Source: Sphaerolaimus hirsutus (taxonomy: Eukaryota > Nematoda > Chromadorea > Monhysterida > Sphaerolaimidae). Taken from it: a stretch of 64,000 nucleotides of DNA. Positions 33,052 through 44,300 of the stretch are shown piece by piece. Made by a program: the position numbers and the translations under genes. The stretch spans positions 13,161,855-13,225,854 of the forward strand of contig OZ038455.1 of assembly GCA_964036195.1 (NCBI GenBank). Direction: 5' to 3'. How positions within the stretch are numbered: position 1 is the first letter of the stretch; each line of letters opens with the position of its first letter. The notes beneath the pieces are model-generated. The model saw nothing but the letters and a program-made list of their open reading frames with translations. It ran no database searches and was not told where the DNA came from.

Positions 33052-33644
33052 TATATTAATTTCGCACCGTAGTGCACACATTTCACTTGTAAATATGATG
33101 TATTCAATCAAAACGAGACAGGCAACAAATTTTTCTACACAAAAAAGTACTAATTCATATCATAATCAATTCAGAAACGATGAAATACGCGACATACACT
33201 CCCCTTTTCCCATTGATGATTTCTTGAAGTAGACAATAACTGAATTACAACGATTTGAATCGTTTGATTTATGAGTTTGACAGCCCATCATTCTCAGATG
33301 CATCTGATGAGTCGTTGAACAAAAGATTTTTGTCCGCTTGAACCACTTCGTCCATTTTAGGTGGCAAATTTTCATTATCCACGCACGCGCTTCTTTATTT
33401 TTTCATTTTCGCCGTACTCACCTTGAAACCCCGCTGGCGCCATTTTGGCGCCCTTTTTTGGGCAGGGCGCCACGCGATATGGGCGCCATGGCGCTTTTCA
33501 GAAAGCTGGCGCCAGGCGCCAAGGGCGCCATGGCGCCATTCGAAAAGTGCGCGCCAGGCGCCAATGGCGCCACGGGAAGAGGGCGCCAAGCGCCAAGTGC
33601 GCCGGAATAGATAGTTAAATAAAATGCCCTACCTGTGCTCTATA

Positions 33645-34096
33645 CCGTATTTCCTTGAAATACCCCCCCTCGAAATACCCCCCCCCCTCGAAATACCCCC
33701 CCTCAAAATGGACACTATGAACTTATAAACCCCCCCCCCCCCCTCGAAATACCCCCCCCCAAATTTAGTGTATAGAGAACGTAAATGACAAAGGCTGCGG
33801 TTTGTCATCTGGGTAATGCAAAACACACGTTAAAAACGATGACTCTGTTATGTGAGAACAGTGATTATACGTCTTCACACTTATAAATGTCTTTAGAGTC
33901 TTATAAATGGCGATTTTTGTTGCAATTTCGACGTCTGCGTATGTTTCAGACGACAATTTAGTACTTGGTTTTCAAAAAATTTCTGGCGAAATAATAAACC
34001 CCCCCCTCGAAATACCCCCCCCCCCTCGTTTAACCCCCCCTCAAAATTCTCACTCTGAAACAATAAACCCCCTGGGGGTATTTCGAGGAAATACGG
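33645..34096. mobile_element. Family A MITE in duplication unit 2
   Basis: Same element as 32603-33051, copied by the tandem duplication. Confidence 0.9.
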
Positions 34097-35385
34097 TATA
34101 TTAATTTCGCACCGTAGTGCACACATTTCACTTGTAAATATGATGTATTCAATCAAAACGAGACAGGCAACAAATTTTTCTACACAAAAAAGTACTAATT
34201 CATATCATAATCAATTCAGAAACGATGAAATACGCGACATACACTCCCCTTTTCCCATTGATGATTTCTTGAAGTAGACAATAACTGAATTACAACGATT
34301 TGAATCGTTTGATTTATGAGTTTGACAGCCCATCATTCTCAGATGCATCTGATGAGTCGTTGAACAAAATATTTTTGTCCGCTTGAACCACTTCGTCCAT
34401 TTTAGGTGGCAAATTTTCATTATCCACGCACGCGCTTCTTTATTTTTTCATTTTCGCCGTACTCACCTTGAAACCCCGCTGGCGCCATTTTGGCGCCCTT
34501 TTTTGGGCAGGGCGCCAGGCGCCAAGGGCGCCACGCGATATGGGCGCCATGGCGCTTTTCAGAAAGCTGGCGCCAGGCGCCAGGGGCGCCACAGAAAAAT
34601 GGCGCCAAGCGCCAATGGCGCCAGCGCCATGGCGCTATTCCATCACTAGTGAGTTGTTTGTTGGTTGTTGTTGTTGTTCGTTGTTTTTTTTTAATTGACC
34701 CAACATCGTTTCCACAAAATTCTGTGTAGAATTGACACAAAGTAAAGGATGAACGAAACACTTCAAGTAAACTGAACAGACATATCGGTATACAATGTAT
34801 TATACCGTACTTTGATTAATAGGATCACGTAAAACACTGCACCAGATTCACCCAAAGTAAATAGAAGCAATGTGATAAATATGATGAGAAATGTTTAATG
34901 TTTGATTTTTTATTCAAATGGGATATGGTAGATTTCATTGTAAGGTGTAATGTCGCTGACATATAAAAGAGAATACATTTTACAAATATGATCTTGACTA
35001 GCACTTTATATATGGTAATCACAGGATAATTCACAGATATCGCAACATTTGAAAACCGGGGACATCAAAATTTGAGATTCACTACTATCAAGATAAAAAT
35101 CAATGTGGCCACACGAGCTAGTTTTCATGGCTTCAATTTGAAAACTGGTGCAAAAACTGAGTGGCGACGCGAACGTTGATTGACGCTTCCACCATCCCGC
35201 AACTGACCACTTAGACTTAGCGCACCAGTATAAAGATGCAATGATTAGTTTACAGAAATGATCAGTCTACCGTCTAAGGGGGTGGACAATATTTCGATCA
35301 AGTTTTCAGATTGGAACCATGAAAAAAGCTTGTGTAGTGTCGACGCAGTCTCTTCCGACAAACGTTGTCTAAATTCAGTACTCAA

Positions 35386-38300
35386 TCACCATATTTCACA
35401 CTTGTCCACAGGATTCATTGGACTGCCCAGGGGGCATTTAAATGCTTGTGAAAATTCGTGTAAATTTTTCAACGGTTCCACAGCTCGCAGTTTCGCTGGA
35501 GCGTGCAAATCGTGCACCGCCATTTGACGGAGATAATTTTGCCTCGTCAGGGAGCACCAATTCTGAGTGTGAACACAAGCTGAATGTAAATGCATTTCAT
35601 TGTACCTCCGCACACTTGTTTTCACACGAAATTTTGAAAACTCGCAAATCAGCATAGAACGCATTTGAGTTTTCTACAATGAGATGGCCGTCGCGTCAAC
35701 TACAGTTGACGGAGATTGAAAACGACTCATTGTGGAAAACTCAAACACGTTTGAACTATGAAGCTCATTTATGAGTTTTCGAATTTTCCTGTGAAAACTA
35801 GTGTGCTGACACAGATTTTCTGCTTTTTGAGACATACCGTATATCCTCGAAATAGCCACCTCAAAATACCCCTCGAAATACCCCCTCAAATGGGGCAAAA
35901 TGTATAAACAGACAAAATTAAAGTTGTAAAGACAAAATTTTACAACAAGTACCCTTGACTACAACAAACAAATACTGGATTTATAAATAAGAATGCAACA
36001 TGATTTTAGTCTGTGTCACAGTTATGTCATTTCTTTTTCCTTATTATTGTCACATAAAATTTCTTTCTTTTTCCGAACAACTCCACTGAAAATGCCATCA
36101 TGTGAAAAAGGACAAACTTACATTGGTATATGCAATGAAAAACATTTGCTCGGGGCTGTAGTCACCAAAACCAGGTAATTTGCTAGTGTAAGCCCCGCCT
36201 CGCTCCAACTTTTTCTGCCATGCCTAAAGAATAAGTAAGTCACTCACATTTTGATAAAAAATTCAGAAACAAAATCGATGCGTACGGAAAACCAGAGTTG
36301 TTAAAATACCGGTATTTTTGGAAAGTGTAAGTGTAAGTGTAAATACACTTTCCAAATTTTGAGTATGGATACAAAAAGTGTAAGGTATTTTAAAAATACC
36401 TAGGAAAGTGTAAAAAAAAGTGTAAGCGTAAAAATTTTTTTTAGAAAGAGCTCTCACTGTTGAGTAGTGATGGAATGGCGCCATTGGCGCTTGGCGCCCT
36501 TTTTCTGTGGCGCCGTTGGCGCCTGGCGCCCACATTCTGAAAGGCGCCATGGCGCCCTTGGCGCTTGGCGCCCTTTTTCCGTGGCGCCATTGGCGCCTGG
36601 CGCCCTGCTTAAAAAGGGCGCCAAAAAGGCGCCAGCAAGGTTTCAAGGTGAGTGCTGTGAAAATGGAAAAAAATCATGAAAAACGCATCCGTGGATGATC
36701 TAAATTAGCCAGAAAAATGGACGAAGTGGTGTGAGTCGGTGGAAATCTTTCGCCCAACGTTTCATCAGATGTGTCTGACGACGGATCAGAAGATAAGAAT
36801 GATGGACCGTCGAACTTGCAAAATTATAAAAAGGATTCAAATCGTTGCAATTCCGTTTCGTCCATTTTAGGGAAACATTGATTGGAAAAGCCTATTTGAA
36901 GTGAATGGATTGTTATCAAATGACAATTTCCGTTGTGTTTGAATTCGTCATGTGGATTTTTTTGAAATTTTGTTGCTAGATGTGTTTTTGTTCATTACAT
37001 CCTGAAGAACGCGAATTAAAACGTGAATGCGTGTACCACCGTGCTGTAGCAACATTTTTAGCACACGCAGGCACTTATTGATCCTGGAGCCCTTGGCGCC
37101 TGGCGCCCTATTTTCCAGATGGCGCCATGGCGCCTTTGGCGCTTGGCGCCCTCTTTCCGTGGCGCCCCTGGCGCCTGGCGCCCACTTTCCGAATGGCGCC
37201 ATGGCGCCCTTGGCGCCTGGCGCCCTTTTTCTGTGGCGCCCTTGGCGCTTGGCGCCCACATTCCGAATGGCGCCATGGCGCCCTTGGCGCCTGGCGCCAT
37301 TTTTTCTGGCGCTTTTCCATCACTACTGTTGAGCATTAGAAAACACCACTATTTTTACCTTTAGATCAATTTATGTGTCATTTTCATGCATTATTTCACA
37401 TTTTACTGCCTTTTATGAAACATTTCAGACTGTAACAAATACTGTAGTGGTATGAAGTTCCCTAATAATGGCACCTTTTCAGTGTTGATATTTTATTGAT
37501 TACGCAATGCAATACACACTGTTTAAATGCAAGAATGGACATGCAGCAAATGTCAATGCAAAAGCCAGTTGACTTTGTGTCCAGCTGGTGAAATTCCATT
37601 GATTTTGTCCTTTTTACAAAAGTATGATGAAACTGTAGAATACCATGAGTACTGATCAAAGACTAGTTTGCACATTTGCCATATTTTCTACATTCAATAC
37701 ATAACTGCATGTGTGCACTGTGCAGTTATTTGTTGTACATGACCTTATTTTATGCTTTCTCAAAAGCATAAAACAGGGCCATCTGAAAGAAAAAATACAC
37801 TTTCGCAACTCTGCGGAAAACGCACCTTGAATGCAGTCTTCACGCCAGCGTTATCAGCGATATTTTCGCCCAATGAATTTCGCCCATCCAATTTTAGAGT
37901 GGCGCCAGCGCCGAGATCAATAGAACTGAAAGGAGAAGTTTGATATTTTACCTAGATGGGGAAATATCGGGTCAGGCCCAAATGGCATCTAATCCGCTTG
38001 GCATCTGGACCCGGATAGCATGGATTTCTGCCTGCTTGGCATCTAGACCTCCTTGGCATCTATCCAATGCTGGATGCCAAACGGACTGTGGCATAGATGC
38101 CAAACGGGCGGGTAGGGCCAGATGCCAAGCGTGCAGGGGGGTCTACATGTCCAGTGTATCATGTGCACAAAAAATATGACTCCAAAATGTGTAAAAATTT
38201 CAATGTTTTTCCCAATTATTATTTTCAGATGTCAAGTGTCTCTGAATTGTTTTATTTAAATGCAAATATGAGTACCGTTTGAAATGGGGAAGAAGGGTAG

Positions 38301-41300
38301 ATACATGCATGCCCATGTAAATTCATAAATACAATTCTTTAGTAACCCTGTAAGAGTGCATATGGCTAAATTTCAATCAAACACAGTATTTGGATGAACA
38401 CAACACTAAATATATTGATCAATATTTTATTTCACATTTCAAATTGGCTGATTTTGAGAAAATTATATCAAATATGATCACAGAAAATCTGTTAAAAATG
38501 CAAAATTCCCAAAAAATCCCAAAATGCAATTCCTACCAAAAAATGGCTTGATAAAAATTTATTCTAGTAGCCACTCTTACAGGGTTACTAAAGAATTGTA
38601 TGTATGAATTTGCATGGGCGTGCATGTATTTATCTACCCTTCATCCCCATTTCAAACAGTACTCATATTTGCATTTAAATAAAAAATTCAGAGACACTTG
38701 ACATCTGAAAACAATAATTGGGAAAAAAATTGAAATTTTTACACATTTTGTATTCATATTTTTTGTGCACATGATCAGGGTTGGCAAAATCTCAGAAAAA
38801 AATAAAAATAAAATAAAAATAAAATGGAATATTCAAGAATAAAACAAAATAAAATAAAATGGAAAATTTAAGAATAAAAATAAAAATTGTATAAAAATTC
38901 GAATTTTTGTAAAAATTTTGTAAAATTGTATAAAAATTCGTATTTTTGTAAAATTGTATAAAAATTCATATTTTTTGCAAAATTTTGCTCATTGCTTGAG
39001 TCTCTACCTGTTTATTCATGGATCTGGGGGCAGTCCCAAGCATTGTAAAGTGTCAAATGTCATGTAAAATGTCATGCAAAGTGTCAATTGTCATGACAAA
39101 TGTTAAGTAAAGTGTAAATTGTCATGACATAAAAAATTTAAGAATCAATTGTCAAGCAAATTGTGTTCAAATCTCATGTTTTATGTCGAAATCTTATGTT
39201 TTGTATCCAAATTATGTTGTTGTTGACTCCAAATCTTATGTGAACATTTGGATACAAAAACATAAGATTTGGATATAAAACATACTATGGATACAAAAAC
39301 ACAAGATTTGGATACACAATTTACACTTTGCATGACATTTGTCATGACAATTGCCACTTTGCTTGAAATTTAACATGACACTTAACATTTTGCATGACAA
39401 TTGATACTTTACTTTACATTTGTCATGACAATTGACACTTTGCATGACATTTTACAAATGTGCCCAGCACACTCCAGTAGTCCTTCTACTGAAAATGCAA
39501 ACCATTCTTATCAATAATTGTAACTTTACACTTGCAGCTAGATAAGAATACATACTGCATGCAACTTTTGAAAAGTAAGGGAAAAATTTGTCACAGGTTT
39601 ATCATGTATAGGTCTAATTATAACATTTTTCTGGCCTTGCATGCATGTTTCTGATTTTTTGTAAAAATTTTGTACAATTTTTGTAAAATGTGTCATTTTA
39701 TTTTATTTATGACTTTTGGGAATAAAATAAAATAAAATGAACCAAAAATAAAATTAAAATAAAATAAAATTTTTATACAATTTTTATACAATTTTACTAA
39801 AATGAATTTTTATAAAACCAACCCTGCACATGATACACTGGACTGGATAAACAGGTGTACTCCTATAAAAATAAGTTGCAGGGTGACGGGTTCAGCTAGT
39901 AATATTTCAGCTGTGCAAGTAAACCGTGGGCCGTCTCGTGGGTAGTGATGTATCGGCACCGGGGCACCGGTGCCCCGGTGCTGGGCACCGAAGGGCACCA
40001 GCACCGGTGCTGGGCACCGAAGGGCACCAGCACTGGTGCTGGTGTGGTGCCCTTTCGATTTTGAGAGGTGCCCTGTCAGTGCCGGTGCCATGTTTTCCAG
40101 AATAGCACTGGTTCTGGTGCGGTGCCAATTTTCAGCCGGTGCCCATGGTGCTGGCACCAGCTGAAAAAACTGGGGCACCGGGAAAGGCACCGGCAGGGTT
40201 CAAGGGTTTGAAATGTGTGTCATCTTCAGGACATGTCTGTTCATTTTAAAAGTGACCCATTCAAATGCACGTTGAACACGTGCTCTCGGTGAGTTTTTAA
40301 TTGCTATTCTTATTACAAACATAAAAAACTAGCAAAATTAAAAACAAAAAATGATGGATTCGTATCAGATAAGAGTAATTCTATGTATCAGAATAGAGCT
40401 ATTTTAACCAAACAACAAACTTGGCGCTTGTGAAAGAGCTAGCCATTTTGTTGATGCTGGCGCTAACAAAAAGGGTGCCAAGACGCTTTTGGCGCATGGC
40501 GCCATTTTGTTTCGGTACTATTGGTGCTCAGCGCCATGCCAATTAGAAGCGCCATGGCAGTTGGCGTCAGTTAGCGAAATAGGTTTTGACACTAGTGGTC
40601 AGGGATAGTGATGGAAAAAGCGCCAGGCTTTCGGCGCCAAGCGCCAAAAGCGCCATGGCGCTTTTCTGACCCCGGCGCCAAGCGCCAATGGCGCCAGAGG
40701 GTAATGGCGCCAAGCGCCAATAGCGCCAGCGCCAAAAAAATCGTTCTACAATTTGTTGGTAGAAATATGAGTGCATAACTGTGAGTGACGTACCGCTGAA
40801 GTCATAGTAGTCTATTGAACATTTTTGCTCATTCAAACAACCACTAAATCGGGGAAAAATTTCTCAAATAATCGCTCTGGAGAGATACATATCTGGTCGA
40901 TTTGCGGTGGGGGGTGGGGGGGGGGGGCTCGAGGGATAAATAGTAGCCTAAAATTTAGCCTCAGGTTAGATAGATATTTTAGCTGAGTGGCCCGGGAATA
41001 GATAGATAGCTGGAGCATTTGTTGGGGAGGTAACCCCCCCCCCCCGTCCAACCCCCGCCAGACTGAACCCCTGATTTAGACTGCAAGAAAGAATTACGAG
41101 CGAAGCACAAAAGGGGATTTACCGCGATTTTAACACCTCTGCTTTTATTCAATGTATGTATCTATTTATATAAAGTCTACCCTAATATTTATCAACATTT
41201 TTTCAGTTGCCTCAAAATTGATCAACTGCAGTGTCGATTTTACCATATTATAAAAAAATTTTTATTATCATGGTTGGCGCTTTTTTGGCGCCATTTAAAA

Positions 41301-44300
41301 TGCCGGCGCCAGGCGCCAATAGCGCCACCAGAAAATGGCGCCATGGCGCTTTCTCAGATCCCAGCGCCAAGCGCCAATGGCGCCAGAGCGTTTTAGCGCC
41401 AAGCGCCAAAAGCGCCGTGGCGCTTTTTGCTTTGGCGCTAGCGCCAGGCGCCAGCGCCATGGCGCTTTTCCATCACTAGTCAGGGAACAGCGCCAGTGCA
41501 CTTTTGGGACTCTGCGCCAAGTACTGGCGCTTTTTATATCACTACAGCAAATTTGACCCGGTGCGGTGCCTTTCAGTGCTAGCACCGGCAACCCGCTGGT
41601 GCCCTTAGGTGCCGGTGCCATTTTTTTCAGAATGGCACCGGTGCCAGTGCGGTGCAGTGCCATTTTTTGGCCGGTGCCCCAGGGTGCCAGGTGCCCTTTC
41701 CACGCAATGGGAAAGGTGCCGGTGCGGTGCGGTGCCATTTTTCCCGGTGCCTCTAACATCACTACTCGTGGGTGTGTGGGGGGGGGGGGTTCAGCCCGCT
41801 TGGCATCTACACCCACACGGCATGGAGACCGCATGGCATGTGCCGGCATGTAGCCCGCTTGGCATCTATGAGACGATAGATGCCACGCGGGTCTAGATGC
41901 CATGCAGGCAGAAATCCATGCCACGCGGGTCCAGATGCCATGCAGGTTGAGATGCCGAGCGGTGCAGACTCGAAATATCTACCTAATCGGAAATTCGATG
42001 TCTACGAAAAATACAAAAAGTGACAGTTCAGAAGAAAAAATCAAAGGTGACATCGTTCGTGCGTACCACCAACACTAGTTTATTATGAAAATTTTGAAAA
42101 ATGTGCTGAAAACAATGATCGACAGTCGCGATGATAGGGTATTTACTGTAGGAGAAATGGCATTCGTACGGGCTGAAAAATTCCGAGCTTTCAACTATCT
42201 ATCTTTTGTTATGAAAATTGAAGATTTAGAGCGTCAAATATTCCATTGCCAGGGCTGGGACAAACATTTATTCATAGATGGCCTAATCATGCATAGTACC
42301 GTATTTCCTAGAAATACCCCCTGGGGGGCTATTTTTCAGGTGCCGGTGTCGGCAGGTATAAATGAAAACGGTTGGCGCACCTGTATTGCTTAACAAAGCA
42401 TTGGGCTCTCTCGTGGAAGCGTTTTGCTGTTGTTTCATCCCACCAGTTGCGTAAATTGCCCTCGGCGTCATATCGACCGCCTGAAATCGACAAGAAAATG
42501 GTTGAGGACAAAAAACCGGCTCAGGGCATTGATGTTGAAAACACACATAAATTACAAACTCTTTCACCTTGTATCATTGCGTATGTTGCAAAAGACACGG
42601 AAATAACAGACCGTATTACCTCCAATTGTATGTATACCTTCAATTGATTTTGTCACTTTTTTTGTACCTTCAATTATAGTATGGCTTCCATTGTTTTTGC
42701 CAAAGATTGCAAACATTGACCCACCGTGAACGAGGCAATTCATTTTATCAAAATAGGATGTGATAAAATGGTGAACGAATTGACAGAGAGCAGACTTAGT
42801 ACCCTTTTTCACCATTTAGACCATTGCATGTTGCCTTTTGCATTGCATTTTGCACCATTTTCATCATTGTCTGCCATGTTTGGCCACGATTTTTACGATT
42901 GAATGCGTCTTAGCATGGAATGCAGTCTTATTGGAGGTATACGTATATCTTCTATTGGAAATGTGCCTTTTATTTATTTCGTCACATCGAAACACTGTGC
43001 CTACCATTGCAGGGTGCTTTTTATTGGAGGTATGCCTACAATTGGAGTTAATACGGTAAGTATATTCCACCTTACAACTTATCACAGACACCCATACGTC
43101 AAATTAAGGGCATTTAAAAAATTGACATTTTCATCCGAAAAGCGCACCTTGATCATCAAAGGCATGCGACACTTCATGGCCTACCACCGCACCGGCCATG
43201 GCATAGGTCACGTAGTCCGGTACGTGTGACAATAAAAGGGGGTACTGCATTATGCCAGCTGGGAAAACTGCGGAGGGGTGGATTTTGTGGTTACGGTAGG
43301 GTCGGAAATTTAATGATACCTATTCGGGTTCGGTTTGGGTGACGGTTTTACGTTGTCGAAAATGTTTGGTATAAAATCGGGTCTGATAAAATTTGGGGTC
43401 AGGTATTCAGCGAAAAAGACCAATTGAGAAATGGAAAACGACGCGAGCAAAACAAACTTCATCGATTCAATTTACATCAACCGTGATAAATGTCCTCCTT
43501 CATTGAAATTTACACCTGTATCCCCAATCAGTCACACTAAAAACGTCAACCAAAGTAAATACCCCATAGATACTTACTCATCTTACTCATCTCATCAAGT
43601 ACCCCACAAAGTAAACATACTTACTCATCTGATTTGAATTTGGGGCATAATACGCGTCGACTTGGCATGGACATTCAAACCAAATCTGATCACTTCTTCC
43701 AGCTGTCAGGAAATTATTGAATTCCTTTTGATTTTGCAATTTTCTGATTGTCAAGGTGGTTTTTAATATTGCTTCGTCCTCGGGTAATGCTTCCTGAAAT
43801 TGCGACGAAAAAACGTGAACTCGCTTCAACGAAAGACGATGGAAATAAAATGACACATTGCGTGTGCACACACTAGTTTACTGGCAGATATTGGTAAACT
43901 CATAAATCGGCTTTGAACCCATTTCAGTGTACTGGAATTAGCTATTCTTGATCCCTATCAACTGCAGTTGACAGACACTTAATTCTAGTAAACTCAAATG
44001 CTTTCAAAGCCGATTTATGAGTTTACCAAAATCTGGCAGTAAACTAACTAGTGTGCGCAGCGCCATTGGAAGGTAAGGAAAGAAGCAAAAAAACCAACGT
44101 AAGGCCAGTCAATCATCAATCTGGAACTATTAAAAAGCCAATCAGGATAGCCAATTTTATACGTCAACTTTCCAGCTTTTTGAATGGCATATTGTCGCGT
44201 TTTATCATCCATCCAAGAAACGGTGTGCAAGCGATCGATAAACATTTGTCGAATGTCCACTGCGAGTTCAGTCATCTGAAATGAATTTATAATTGTTATA

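Larger units (their letters stand above)
32463..34552. repeat. Tandem duplication, about 1.04 kb unit, near-identical
   Basis: 32463 to about 33507 and about 33508-34552 agree almost base for base, apart from C-run lengths and a few substitutions. Each unit carries a family A MITE and the same unique segment TTGACAGCCCATCATTCTC. Confidence 0.9.
32439..34648. mobile_element. hAT-like GCGCC element containing a tandem duplication
   Basis: TAGTGATGGAAAAGCGCC to GGCGCTATTCCATCACTA with flanks gtgagtac and gtgagttg (6/8). The middle is duplicated in tandem with a period of about 1042-1045 bp. Confidence 0.8.
37957..41990. repeat. Two arms of GCTTGGCATCTA words around nested elements
   Basis: 37980-38150 and 41795-41965 carry inverted arrays of GGCATCTA/TAGATGCC. 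Outer sequences GGAAATATCGGGTC and GACTCGAAATATC are imperfectly inverted. It lies in M13 intron 13. Exact ends are uncertain. Confidence 0.55.

Noticed and set aside
32463..33620. GCGCC arrays as a possible CRISPR-like array
   Set aside because: Eukaryotic context, no constant spacer length, self-complementary words, and clear hAT termini with 8-bp duplications.
37027..37364. Several overlapping frames on both strands with repeating WRLAP, GAWRP and KGAMAPF
   Set aside because: All are translations of the GCGCC word of one hAT element.
41295..41924. 209-aa minus-strand open frame, longest in the window
   Set aside because: It runs through GCGCC, GGTGCC and GGCATCTA repeat arms; repeats of a length divisible by three keep frames open. 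No domain is visible.
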